Source of the DNA: an uncultured Campylobacter sp.
GTDB lineage: Bacteria; Campylobacterota; Campylobacteria; Campylobacterales; Campylobacteraceae
DNA: 25,732 bases
Direction of reading: 5' to 3'
Assembly (NCBI RefSeq): GCF_938017615.1
Contig: NZ_CALIJA010000021.1
Location: forward strand, 1-25,732
Shown here: in pieces, positions 1-7,944 of the stretch
Position numbering within the stretch: position 1 is the stretch's first letter
How the letters are laid out: every line of letters starts with the position of its first letter
The notes under the pieces: generated by a model
What the model saw: the letters and a program-made list of their open reading frames with translations, nothing else
Told to the model about the DNA's origin: nothing
The model's database searches: none
Made by a program: the position numbers and the translations under genes

Positions 1-1
1 A

Positions 2-601
2 AGGCTAGGCTTTATAGCTAGCGGACTAAAAGCCGAGCCTTCTATCGCTGCCGGCGCAAAACCCGCTGCGGTGGATTTTTTGTATTTTGCAAATTTAATC
101 CAAAGCGTCATCGGTAAATTTAACGTTAGACTCCCGAGCGAAAATTTGAAATTTTTAAGCGAATTCGAGCAAGCTCAGATCGAGCAGGGCGGCGAAATAG
201 TAGGCTTTATCGGGCGCGTGGATTACGCCGTAGAAGCAGGGCGCGATCTGGATAAAAGCTATCTGTGCGAGATCGATTTTTCCAAGCTTAAATTTGAAAA
301 TATCGTAGCGGACGCTTATTCGAAGTTTCCTAGCGTATCGCGCGATCTAAGCATTTTGGTGCCGAGCGGAATGCGCTTCGAGCAGATTAAGCAGTGTATA
401 GACGCCCTTAGAATCGAGGTGCTAAAGGAGCTTATCCCGAGCGATCTTTACAGCGACGAAAGCCTGGGCGATTCAAAGAGCCTGACGATCAGGCTTGTTT
501 TTCAAGACCTTCAAAAAACCCTCTGTGACGAGGAAGTCGCGGGCTTTACCGATAAAATTTTAGCCGCTCTTAGCAGCGAGCTAGGACTTGGGCTGCGATG
601 A
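2..601 (+). CDS. pheT: Phenylalanine-tRNA ligase beta subunit, C-terminal part (cut by window edge)
   Basis: The reading frame is open from the first bases of the window, so this is the 3' end of a longer gene; the first in-frame GTG at 71 is internal. The last ~95 residues are the FDX-ACB (ferredoxin-fold anticodon-binding) domain that ends bacterial PheT, beginning near YSKFPSVSRDLSILV and including the block VFQDLQKTLCDEEV. Known role: the beta chain pairs with PheS to charge tRNA-Phe in the cytoplasm, and this domain contacts the tRNA. The TGA stop overlaps the ATG of aroA (ATGA at 598-601), so the two are translationally coupled. pheT followed by aroA is also the order I recall in C. jejuni. 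Confidence 0.93.
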   Translation, partial: RLGFIASGLKAEPSIAAGAKPAAVDFLYFANLIQSVIGKFNVRLPSENLKFLSEFEQAQIEQGGEIVGFIGRVDYAVEAGRDLDKSYLCEIDFSKLKFENIVADAYSKFPSVSRDLSILVPSGMRFEQIKQCIDALRIEVLKELIPSDLYSDESLGDSKSLTIRLVFQDLQKTLCDEEVAGFTDKILAALSSELGLGLR

Positions 602-1872
602 GAATTTTTACGCAAGCGGGCCCTTTACGAGCGGAGATCTCAAACATCGCCGCGGATAAATCGATCTCGCATCGTGCGGCGATCTTTTCGCTGCTAGCGG
701 AGGGGACGAGTAAAATTTCAAACTATCTAGCCGCCGAGGATACGCTAAATACGCTAAAAATAGTGGAGCTTTTGGGTGCTTGCGTGCAGCGCGACGCGAG
801 CGAAATTTTAATCACTCCGCCGGAGGTTATCAAAGAGCCGAACGTCCCGCTTGATTGCGGTAATTCTGGCACCGCGATGCGGCTATTTATGGGCTTTTTG
901 GCGGGACGCGAGGGCTTTTTCGTGCTGTGCGGCGATCGGTATCTAAGCGAGCGCCCGATGAGGCGCGTTGCGGATCCGCTTTGCAAAGTAGGCGCTAAAA
1001 TTTATGGACGAGCAGGCGGCGAAAAAGCGCCGATTGCGGTGCTAGGGCAAAAGCTCGGGCATTTTGAATACGCGAGTAAAATTGCGTCCGCGCAGCTTAA
1101 GACCGCTCTTATTTTAGCGGCCTTGCGCGGCAGCGGGTGTAAGCTTAGCGAGCCCGAGCTTAGCCGCGATCACAGCGAGCGGATGCTAAAAGCGATGGGT
1201 GCGCAAATTTCGCGAAACGGACTTGCGATCGAAGTCGCGCCGCTTAGCTCGCCGCTTAAACCGCTTGAAATTTTTATCCCAAACGATCCTAGCTCGGCGT
1301 TTTTCTTCGCCGTCGCCGCGGCGATAACTCCCGGCTCGCGTATCGTGCTAAAAAATATGCTGCTAAACAAAACCCGCATAGAGGCGTATGAAATTTTAAA
1401 ACGCATGGGCGCTGAAGTAAAATTTCACAAAACGAGCGAAATTTACGAGCAGATCGGCGACATAGAGGTCGCTTACGCGCCGCTTCACGCCGTAGAGGTG
1501 AGCGAAAATATCTCGTGGCTGATAGATGAAGCGCCGGCGCTTGCGATCGCCTTTGCTTGCGCACAGGGAAGTAGCGTGCTTAAAAATGCCGCCGAGCTGC
1601 GCGTAAAGGAGTGCGACCGCATAAAGGTAACCTGCGAAGGGCTTCGCGCCTGCGGTATCAAGGCTCGCGAGCTGCAGGACGGCTGGCAGATCGAAGGCGG
1701 CGAGGCGAACGCGGCGATCATCACGCCGTGCGGCGACCACCGCATCGCGATGAGCTTTGCGATTTTGGGTTTAAGATCGGGGATGATCATCGAGGATAGC
1801 GATTGTATCGCGACGTCGTTTCCAAATTTCGCCGCGATTTTAAGACAGATCGGGGTCGGCGTTGAAGATTGA
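598..1872 (+). CDS. aroA: 3-phosphoshikimate 1-carboxyvinyltransferase (EPSP synthase)
   Basis: Full-length EPSP synthase (424 aa). It joins phosphoenolpyruvate to shikimate 3-phosphate in the sixth step of the shikimate pathway, leading to chorismate and aromatic amino acids. Visible family motifs in order: DKSISHRA near residue 20, GNSGTAMRL near 88, RPMRRV near 121, SAQLKTA near 161, RDHSERML near 189, KECDRI near 340 and DHRIAMSF near 380. The set RDHSE, SAQLK and NKTR matches three of the four motifs used to define glyphosate-tolerant class II enzymes; the fourth (GDK) reads GDR here. The start overlaps the pheT stop by four bases, and the end overlaps ispH by 11 bases, so the three genes form a tightly packed operon. 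Confidence 0.96.
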   Translation: MRIFTQAGPLRAEISNIAADKSISHRAAIFSLLAEGTSKISNYLAAEDTLNTLKIVELLGACVQRDASEILITPPEVIKEPNVPLDCGNSGTAMRLFMGFLAGREGFFVLCGDRYLSERPMRRVADPLCKVGAKIYGRAGGEKAPIAVLGQKLGHFEYASKIASAQLKTALILAALRGSGCKLSEPELSRDHSERMLKAMGAQISRNGLAIEVAPLSSPLKPLEIFIPNDPSSAFFFAVAAAITPGSRIVLKNMLLNKTRIEAYEILKRMGAEVKFHKTSEIYEQIGDIEVAYAPLHAVEVSENISWLIDEAPALAIAFACAQGSSVLKNAAELRVKECDRIKVTCEGLRACGIKARELQDGWQIEGGEANAAIITPCGDHRIAMSFAILGLRSGMIIEDSDCIATSFPNFAAILRQIGVGVED

Positions 1873-2698
1873 GATGGCCAAAAGCTACGGCTTTTGCTTC
1901 GGCGTCAAGCGTGCGATCAAGATCGCAGAAAGCGCCGGTGAGGCCGCTACGATCGGCGAACTGATACATAATGCCGAAGAGATTAACCGTTTAAAGCAAA
2001 ATTTCGGCGTCAAAACCCTGGAGGGCGTTAGCGAGATTACTGACGAGCAAAAGCTCATCATCCGCACCCACGGCATCCAAAAGGACGATCTGCAAAGATT
2101 AAAGGCGCAAAATAAAGAGCTCATCGACGCTACCTGCCCCTTCGTGACCAAGCCGCAGCAGATCGTAGAAAAGATGAGCGCGGAGGGCTATGATATCGTG
2201 ATCTTCGGCGATAAAAACCATCCTGAGGTAAAGGGCGTGAAATCCTACGCCAAAGGAAGAGTTTACGTAGTGCTAGAGCCCGCGGAGTTGCTACAGATCA
2301 AGCTTGGGACTCGCGTCGCGCTCGTTTCGCAGACTACGAAAAAGATAGAAAATTTTACCAAAATCGCGGATTTTTTGATGCAGCGCGCGAGGGAGCTGAG
2401 AATTTTTAATACGATTTGCAATGCGACGTTGGAAAATCAAGAGGCCGTAAAGAGTCTGTCGCAAAAGGCTGACGTGATGATAATCGTAGGCGGAAAAAAT
2501 TCCTCCAACACCAAGCAGCTTTTTTTAATTTCGCAAAATTTTTGCAAAGACAGCTACCTTATAGAAAACGAAAGCGAGCTTGAGCGGTCGTGGTTTGAAA
2601 ACAAAAGCCTCTGCGGCATCTCCGCAGGAGCTAGCACGCCCGATTGGATCATCAAAAAAGTGGTAGCTCGGATCGAAAGTCTAACGCAGAATTTATAA
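1862..2698 (+). CDS. ispH: 4-hydroxy-3-methylbut-2-enyl diphosphate reductase
   Basis: Last enzyme of the non-mevalonate (MEP) isoprenoid pathway; it reduces HMBPP to IPP and DMAPP with a [4Fe-4S] cluster. The three cluster cysteines are at residues 12 (YGFCFGVKRAI), 92 (DATCPFVTK) and 186 (TICNAT). Substrate-site histidines lie in LIHN (36), THG (70) and HPEV (120, with E122). The length of 278 aa is normal for short epsilonproteobacterial IspH. The start is a TTG inside the end of aroA: translating from it gives MKIEMAKSYGFCFG, the usual family N-terminus, while the next ATG would remove four residues. Start overlap with aroA implies coupled translation. Confidence 0.95.
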   Translation: MKIEMAKSYGFCFGVKRAIKIAESAGEAATIGELIHNAEEINRLKQNFGVKTLEGVSEITDEQKLIIRTHGIQKDDLQRLKAQNKELIDATCPFVTKPQQIVEKMSAEGYDIVIFGDKNHPEVKGVKSYAKGRVYVVLEPAELLQIKLGTRVALVSQTTKKIENFTKIADFLMQRARELRIFNTICNATLENQEAVKSLSQKADVMIIVGGKNSSNTKQLFLISQNFCKDSYLIENESELERSWFENKSLCGISAGASTPDWIIKKVVARIESLTQNL

Positions 2699-2753
2699 GC
2701 CCTCTTATCAAATTTACTCTTAGAAATTTATCAAATCGAAAGCAAATTTTGGC

Positions 2754-2759
2754 TAGAAT
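2754..2759 (+). promoter_or_regulatory. Candidate -10 box of the rpsA promoter
   Basis: TAGAAT preceded by a T-run (AAATTTTGGC), the arrangement typical of Campylobacter sigma-70 promoters, which favour T-rich sequence over a -35 box. It lies about 52 bases before the rpsA start, in the only sizeable gap of the pheT-serA run, so S1 can probably be expressed on its own. Confidence 0.5.
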
Positions 2760-2810
2760 CGCGCATTTTAGTTCTTTTCAAAAAAGCACAAATAAATTTA
2801 AAGGAAGCAT

Positions 2811-4478
2811 ATGGCTGAGGTGAACGAGAAGGTTCAAAACCACGCAGAGGAAGATTTTGCGACATTGTTAGAGGAGTATGACGCCGGGAAGTCTCGCGAC
2901 GAGGTTGTCACAGGTAAGGTTATCGCCCTTAAGGACGGCGAGGTTTTCATAGACGTAGGCAGGAAGTCGGAGGGCATTTTAGACGCCGCCGAGGTTAGCG
3001 ACGAGCAAGGAAACCCGCAGGTTAACGTAGGAGATGACATCAAAGTCGCTATTATCGGAAGCAGAGGCGGTCGCCCGGTCGTATCGTATAAAAAGGCTCT
3101 AAAGAAGGAAAAAGTAAAGGCGTTCATCGACTCCTATGATGAAAACGCAGAGAATGTCTATGACGTTAAAATTCTATCATTTAATAAGGGCGGTTTCGTT
3201 TGCGCTAACGCAGATGATGTGGAATTTTTTATGCCTCGCTCGCAAAGTGCGCTTAAAAACCCCAATGGCGCTGTCGGTAAAAATTTCAAGGTAAAGATCA
3301 TCAAGGTCGATAGAGATGAACAAAGCATCGTAGTATCGCGCAAGAAGCTGCTTGATGAGGATCGCAAAGCAAGCAAAGAGGCGATCGAGAAAGTAATCGC
3401 TACTGAGGGCATCATCGAAGGCGTCGTCAAAAAGATCACCACCTACGGTATGTTTGTAGACGTAGGCGGCGTGGACGGACTCGTGCACTACAGCGAAATT
3501 TCATACAAAGGTCCTGTAAATCCAAGCTCACTCTACAAAGAGGGCGATAAGGTTCCGGTTAAAGTTATCAAATACGACAACGATAAAAAGCATCTCTCCC
3601 TTTCGATTAAAGAAGCGATGCCAGATCCTTGGAACGAGATCAAAGATAGCCTGGAAGTGGGCGATACTATCCGCGTAAAAGTAAGTAATATCGAGCCTTA
3701 CGGCGCGTTTGTAGATCTTGGCAACGACATCGAGGGCTTTTTGCATATCAGCGAAATTTCGTGGGATAAAAATATCAAAAATCCGAAAGATTTCATCAGC
3801 GAGGGCGAGGAGCTTGACGTCGAGGTCGTAGAGATTAACCCTAGCGAGCGCAGATTGCGCGTGAGCCTTAAAAATTTACTTACCAAGCCTTTTGACGAGT
3901 TCGTTGCTAAGCATAAAGTGGGCGACGTGCTAAAAGGCAGCGTCACTACGATTACGAATTTCGGCGCGTTTGTGAGGATCGACGGCGTAGAGGGGCTTTT
4001 GCATAACGAAGACGCTTCGTGGGATCGCGGCGAGAAGTGCAAAAATTTATTCAAAGTGGGCGACGAGATCGAGGTTAAGATCATCAAGATCGACAAAGAC
4101 ACTCAAAAAATTTCTCTAAATCACAAGGAGCTCGGCGATAGCCCGATTAGCGAGTTTGCCAAGAGTCACAATCAAGGCGATGTCGTAAAAGGCAAGATCC
4201 GCGATATTAAAGAGTTCGGAATTTTTGTCGAGCTTGGAGGCGGTATCGACGCGCTTATCCGCAAGGAAGATCTTGGCAACGTAAGCGTAGATAGCCTAAA
4301 AGTAGGCGACGAGATCGAGGCTGCGATCGCTTTCATCGATGAGAAGAAAAACAGAATCCGCCTAAGCGTGCGCAGACTGGCTCATCAGAAGGAGCGCGAG
4401 GCGCTAAACGAGATCAATAGTAACGACGACGAGAAGCAAAGCCTAGGGGATCTAATCAAAGATCAACTAAATAAATAA
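2811..4478 (+). CDS. rpsA: 30S ribosomal protein S1
   Basis: Protein S1 (555 aa) binds mRNA and helps load it on the 30S subunit. Six S1 (OB-fold) repeats can be seen, at about residues 31-99, 113-180, 196-265, 282-351, 367-436 and 452-520. The last four carry the classic core, e.g. YGMFVDVGGVDGLVHYSEIS, YGAFVDLG, FGAFVRIDGVEGLLH and FGIFVELGGGIDALI; the first two are divergent, as is usual for the ribosome-binding repeats. The ATG at 2811 follows AAAGGAAGC at good spacing. It sits between ispH and serA, as in C. jejuni (from memory). Confidence 0.97.
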   Translation: MAEVNEKVQNHAEEDFATLLEEYDAGKSRDEVVTGKVIALKDGEVFIDVGRKSEGILDAAEVSDEQGNPQVNVGDDIKVAIIGSRGGRPVVSYKKALKKEKVKAFIDSYDENAENVYDVKILSFNKGGFVCANADDVEFFMPRSQSALKNPNGAVGKNFKVKIIKVDRDEQSIVVSRKKLLDEDRKASKEAIEKVIATEGIIEGVVKKITTYGMFVDVGGVDGLVHYSEISYKGPVNPSSLYKEGDKVPVKVIKYDNDKKHLSLSIKEAMPDPWNEIKDSLEVGDTIRVKVSNIEPYGAFVDLGNDIEGFLHISEISWDKNIKNPKDFISEGEELDVEVVEINPSERRLRVSLKNLLTKPFDEFVAKHKVGDVLKGSVTTITNFGAFVRIDGVEGLLHNEDASWDRGEKCKNLFKVGDEIEVKIIKIDKDTQKISLNHKELGDSPISEFAKSHNQGDVVKGKIRDIKEFGIFVELGGGIDALIRKEDLGNVSVDSLKVGDEIEAAIAFIDEKKNRIRLSVRRLAHQKEREALNEINSNDDEKQSLGDLIKDQLNK

Positions 4479-4484
4479 TTCCTC

Positions 4485-4508
4485 CCGCAAGGCATCCCCG
4501 CCTTGCGG
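4485..4508 (+). terminator. Perfect 9-bp hairpin between rpsA and serA
   Basis: CCGCAAGGC, a six-base loop, then GCCTTGCGG: a GC-rich perfect stem starting six bases after the rpsA stop. No U-tract follows (ACCTACTTAAAAGG), so it is a weak terminator at best. It may instead partly attenuate transcription into serA or protect the 3' end of rpsA mRNA. Confidence 0.45.
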
Positions 4509-4531
4509 ACCTACTTAAAAGGTTAAATTTA

Positions 4532-6109
4532 ATGAAAACTATCATAGTCTGCGACGCAATCCACAAAATCGGTTTCGATCTGCTTAAGCAGGAATCGGAC
4601 GTTAAAGTAATCGACGCCACGAGCGTGCCCAAGAGCGAGCTATACGGAATTTTAGGCGATGCGGATGTTGCGATCACCAGAAGCTCTACGGCGGTGGATG
4701 AGAAATTCCTTGGCGCCGGCGCCAAGCTAAAAGCGATCGTGCGCGCGGGCGTGGGCGTAGATAACTGCGACATCGACGGCTGCTCCAAGCGCGGCATTAT
4801 TTTGATGAACGTACCTACGGCAAACACCATCGCCGCGGTCGAAATGACCATGTGCCATCTGCTAAATGCGGCGCGCAAATATGTAAATTCCTGCAACGAT
4901 CTAAAAATTAATAGAATTTGGAAGCGCGAGAAATGGTACGGCACCGAGCTTTATAAAAAGAGCCTCGGCATCATCGGCTTTGGAAATATCGGCTCGCGCG
5001 TGGGGGTGCGTGCGCTTGCGTTTGGGATGAACGTCATCGCCTACGATCCGTATATCGAGCCCGAAAAGGCCACGAAGCTCGGGGTAAAATATACGAAGAA
5101 TTTCGATGAAATTTTATCTTGCGACTTCATCACGATTCATACACCGAAAAATCAAGAGACGATAAATATGGTAGGCGAGCCGCAAATAGCGAAGATGAAG
5201 GACGGCGTGCGCCTAATAAACTGCGCCAGAGGCGGGCTGTATAATGAAAAAGCGCTCGTAAACAATCTACGCAGCGGCAAGATTGCGTATCTTGGCATCG
5301 ACGTTTTCGATAAAGAGCCTGCTACCGATCACGAGCTTTTGGATATCGAAAATTTAAGTGCGACTCCGCATCTTGGCGCAAATACGCTCGAATCGCAAAG
5401 CAATATCGCCAGGGAAGCCGCAGAGCAGGCGATCAGCGCCGCGCGCGGCTTAAACTATCCAAACGCTTTAAATTTGCCGCTTAAGCTCGAGGATTTGCCG
5501 CGCGGTATCGAGCCGTATATAAATTTAGTGTCCAAAATGGCCTATCTTGCGATGCAGATCAACAAAGGCCCTATCAAATCGATTCGCATCGAGGGCAGTG
5601 GCGAGGTGGTTCAGTATCTAAAATCGATGCTCGTTTTTGCGATCGTAGGCGCGCTGCACGATTCTTTGGGCGATTCGCTAAATTATGTCAATGCTAAATT
5701 TCTTGCGGATGAAAAGGGGATCGAAACGAGCTTTGGCGAGCTTGCAAACAGCGTCTATAAAAGCGAGATCGCGGTTAAGGTTACGACCGACAAAGCGATC
5801 TCAAACGTCGCGGGCACCGTGTTTGACGGAAGCGAGGAGCGCATCGTAAATATCGGCGGATTTAAGACCGATTTTAAGCCGAAGGGCAAGATGATAATCT
5901 TCAAAAACACCGACGTACCGGGCGTTATCAAATCCGTAAGCACGATCCTGGCTGACGAGAATATCAATATCGCGGACTTCCGCTTAGGCAGAGGCGAAGA
6001 GGGGGATGCTTTGGCAGTCATTTTGGTCGATTCCGAAGTGCAAAAAGGCACGCTTGATAAGCTGGCGGCGCTTCAAACCTGCCTAATGGTGCGCTACGCG
6101 GCGCTTTAA
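4532..6109 (+). CDS. serA: D-3-phosphoglycerate dehydrogenase
   Basis: First enzyme of serine synthesis; it oxidises 3-phosphoglycerate with NAD+ in the cytoplasm. The 525-aa length is that of the long form: N-terminal substrate domain, Rossmann domain with GFGNIG at residues 149-154, a second substrate domain (allosteric substrate-binding) from about 320, and a C-terminal ACT domain from about 450 (IIFKNTDVPGVIKSVSTIL) expected to bind serine. Catalytic residues are visible: the arginine of CARGGLYN, the glutamate of FDKEP and the histidine of TPHLGAN. AAAGG lies about 10 bases before the ATG. It follows rpsA by 53 bases with a hairpin between, and probably shares its transcript. Confidence 0.96.
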   Translation: MKTIIVCDAIHKIGFDLLKQESDVKVIDATSVPKSELYGILGDADVAITRSSTAVDEKFLGAGAKLKAIVRAGVGVDNCDIDGCSKRGIILMNVPTANTIAAVEMTMCHLLNAARKYVNSCNDLKINRIWKREKWYGTELYKKSLGIIGFGNIGSRVGVRALAFGMNVIAYDPYIEPEKATKLGVKYTKNFDEILSCDFITIHTPKNQETINMVGEPQIAKMKDGVRLINCARGGLYNEKALVNNLRSGKIAYLGIDVFDKEPATDHELLDIENLSATPHLGANTLESQSNIAREAAEQAISAARGLNYPNALNLPLKLEDLPRGIEPYINLVSKMAYLAMQINKGPIKSIRIEGSGEVVQYLKSMLVFAIVGALHDSLGDSLNYVNAKFLADEKGIETSFGELANSVYKSEIAVKVTTDKAISNVAGTVFDGSEERIVNIGGFKTDFKPKGKMIIFKNTDVPGVIKSVSTILADENINIADFRLGRGEEGDALAVILVDSEVQKGTLDKLAALQTCLMVRYAAL

Positions 6110-6752
6110 TATTTTCCCGCTTAGGGGGCGGAATTTTAAATTTCGCCTCATACAATTCTTTATAATTTAAATTTACAATCCAGCCTACGACGGCGTTTGA
6201 TGAGGCGACGCGGGAACGCGCGGCAAGGATTTTGGCGGAACTTGATATATGCGCAGAACCGGCGCTTGAGGTACGTTGCAGTATGCGCCAGGCAGATACC
6301 TTTTAGCGTGCGGCTTTTGTAAACGCCGCGTGCGCTCTAAATTTAACTCTCGCCCTGAGCTTGCTTTTAAATTTAAATTTCGCCCTTGTAGATCTGTTTT
6401 TAAATTTCATCATCGCGGGCGCCGCCGATTAAATTTTGCCGCTATGCGAGTTCGGTATCCAAAGCTAGACGCCGCGATGCAAAACGCGGTCAAATTTTAT
6501 TTATTAGACACGGCAAGGCACTTTTGCTTCAAATTTATTTGCGGCAGGCGCTTCATTTCTTTAATCGTATCGCTCGTTAAATTTCGGGCAGTTGCCGAGC
6601 GAGAGCGATTGCATTGTTGATTAAATTTCGGGCAGTTGCAGAGAGATTACACCGCTGATTAAATTTTACGTTTTGCCGAAATTATGCTTCGCCGAAAAAT
6701 TCTGTCTAGCCTAAAATGAGCAGGTACAAAATTTCAGCCGCAATGCACCCTG
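6110..6752. other. 640-base stretch with no convincing gene
   Basis: The stretch lies between serA (+) and the DUF3137 remnant (-). It starts with a weak inverted repeat at 6127-6147 (GGCGGAATTT / AAATTTCGCC, one wobble) that could end serA transcription. A consensus TATAAT is at 6161-6166, followed by a 46-codon open frame (+, 6166-6306) without a start codon. The rest is rich in GATTAAATTT words, with one exact 19-base direct repeat. A 114-codon frame at 6276-6620 has low-complexity, Lys/Phe/Arg-rich translation produced by AAATTT words and is not accepted as a gene. Confidence 0.6.
6577..6639. repeat. 19-base exact direct repeat, two copies
   Basis: TTAAATTTCGGGCAGTTGC occurs at 6577-6595 and again at 6621-6639, a 44-base period. 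A partial third unit starting GATTAAATTT follows at 6657. The copies lie in non-coding DNA with no role I can name. Confidence 0.6.
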
Positions 6753-7229
6753 CTAATTTGTGAGTTTGAGCGTCTCGATTAGGCTTAAAATTTTGCGGAT
6801 CTGCGTTTGGTATTCGCGCGCGAGCTCTATGCTAGCGGGTCTATCAAAAAGAGTAGTTTCGAAAAGATCGGGCGCACCGTTTAAAAATAGATATAAGCGC
6901 TCATCCATAAATACCGCGCTCAAGCTGAACTCGCCGCTCGTTTCGCGATTTATTTCGCGCAGACGCTCCATAAACGCGGGCGTTAGCAGATAGCGCGCTT
7001 CTGCTTTGTCATCCGCAAACACGCGAAAATCGCGCATAAAATCCACATCGTCCATCATCTCTTTTTCGCCGAAGATCTTGGCGTTTAGCTCCCTGCTTAC
7101 CACTATCGTTTTGCCCGAGGTTTTTTTCGCGAGCTCGCAGATCAGTACGTTGCCGTCAAAGTCCATATAGTTATCGTAGAATATTTTGATCAACATAATC
7201 GCCGCTATTAGCGGATTATCCGTTTTCAT
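6753..7229 (-). CDS. C-terminal half of the split DUF3137 protein
   Basis: 158 aa from the first ATG after the amber codon. It contains the conserved soluble core: SGKTIVV near residue 37 and FADDKAEARYLLTPAFMERL near 71, ending in a helical tail (YQTQIRKILSLIETLKL). AGCAGG lies nine bases before the ATG, so re-initiation is possible but unproven. No signal peptide or membrane segment is present, since those lie in the upstream half. I consider this a piece of the interrupted gene rather than an independent protein. Confidence 0.6.
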   Translation of the reverse strand: MKTDNPLIAAIMLIKIFYDNYMDFDGNVLICELAKKTSGKTIVVSRELNAKIFGEKEMMDDVDFMRDFRVFADDKAEARYLLTPAFMERLREINRETSGEFSLSAVFMDERLYLFLNGAPDLFETTLFDRPASIELAREYQTQIRKILSLIETLKLTN

Positions 7230-7253
7230 GTAAAACCTGCTATTGCTATGTAC

Positions 7254-7703
7254 CTAGCTGAGGCTAAATTTAATCCCGCAGTACACGCCCGCAATCCGAT
7301 CCTCGCTTTTGATCCTAGATTTCCTATAAATTCTAAATTTTTGAAATTCCTCCTCTTGCATGCCGGTATATGGATCGTATTTTAAACCGGCATCTATATC
7401 TTTTATTACGGCGCGGACGAATATCTCTTTATAAAATTTGTAGTAGCGAATTTCCGCTTCGCTTTCTTGACTGGCGCAATGCATAAGAAATATCCAAAAG
7501 ATATGAAAAAGGATCAAGACGCTCGAAAATTCGGCAATTTCTATTAGAGGAGTGTCTGCTTTAACGCAGTTTAGAAACACTAATACGAACAGGACCGCAA
7601 AAAAGGCGGCTATACTGAGGTAGTAATATCTATTAAAAACTCTAGCGCACGCTTTTTGCTCGATTAAAGTTTGTGAAATAGCATCTTGCAAAGAAGGCGA
7701 CAT
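7254..7703 (-). CDS. N-terminal half of the split DUF3137 protein
   Basis: 149 aa. The start ATG follows AAGGATAG at good spacing and lies 29 bases downstream of a TACAAT box. Two hydrophobic segments are visible: YYLSIAAFFAVLFVLVFLN (~27-45) and FSSVLILFHIFWIFLMHC (~59-76). The soluble part then begins with YYKFYKEIFVRAVI and LKYDPYTGMQEEEF. Translation stops at TAG straight after GIKFSLS, in the middle of the domain, so the product would be truncated. Confidence 0.65.
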   Translation of the reverse strand: MSPSLQDAISQTLIEQKACARVFNRYYYLSIAAFFAVLFVLVFLNCVKADTPLIEIAEFSSVLILFHIFWIFLMHCASQESEAEIRYYKFYKEIFVRAVIKDIDAGLKYDPYTGMQEEEFQKFRIYRKSRIKSEDRIAGVYCGIKFSLS

Positions 7704-7731
7704 ATCTATCCTTGAGAAAAATTTCGCCCGT

Positions 7732-7737
7732 ATTGTA
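7732..7737 (-). promoter_or_regulatory. -10 box of the DUF3137 promoter
   Basis: On the - strand AAATTTCGC is followed directly by TACAAT, 29 bases before the ATG at 7703. The same TTTCGCTA core precedes rpmB, the Fur-family gene and the GntP gene in this window. Confidence 0.55.
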
Positions 7738-7746
7738 GCGAAATTT

Positions 7747-7775
7747 AGCGGAATTCATAAAGAGCGAATTCCGCT
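7747..7775 (-). terminator. Perfect 10-bp hairpin downstream of the ZevAB-like gene
   Basis: AGCGGAATTC, a nine-base loop and GAATTCCGCT form a perfect stem. Read on the - strand it follows the znuA/ZevAB-like unit by about 170 bases and is followed by AAATTT rather than a clean U-run. It also ends only nine bases from the DUF3137 -10 box, so it could be an operator instead. Confidence 0.35.
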
Positions 7776-7944
7776 GCATAATTAATAGTCGAAATCGGAG
7801 CTTAATTTACGCAGTCCGTGCGACGTAAAATTTTAAAATCTTACTATTCTGAAAACAATTCGCATTGGATTTAAAATTTAATGTATCGCATAAGCTTATA
7901 TTTCACGCGAGCCGCTTTTGTAAATTTGCGTTCAAATTTTGCGA

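Larger units (their letters stand above)
6753..7703 (-). pseudogene. DUF3137 family protein interrupted by a single in-frame amber codon
   Basis: Two adjacent open frames on the - strand are in the same phase, separated only by TAG at 7254-7256 and eight further sense codons. Read through, they give one protein of about 316 residues with the DUF3137 layout: two N-terminal membrane segments (residues ~28-45 and ~56-75), then the soluble domain with DPYTGMQEEEF, GIKFSLS, SGKTIVV and ADDKAEARYLLTPAFMERL. As I recall the family, a Glu followed by V-H comes after GIKFSLS, so TAG is most simply a one-base change of GAG. DUF3137 has no established function. The gene has its own promoter and ribosome-binding site and is otherwise undamaged, so the loss is recent, or the stop is suppressed, or it is a sequence error. 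Confidence 0.8.

Noticed and set aside
6276..6620. 114-codon frame on the + strand after serA
   Set aside because: The translation is Phe/Lys/Arg-rich and generated by AAATTT words; there is no ribosome-binding site and no family resemblance.
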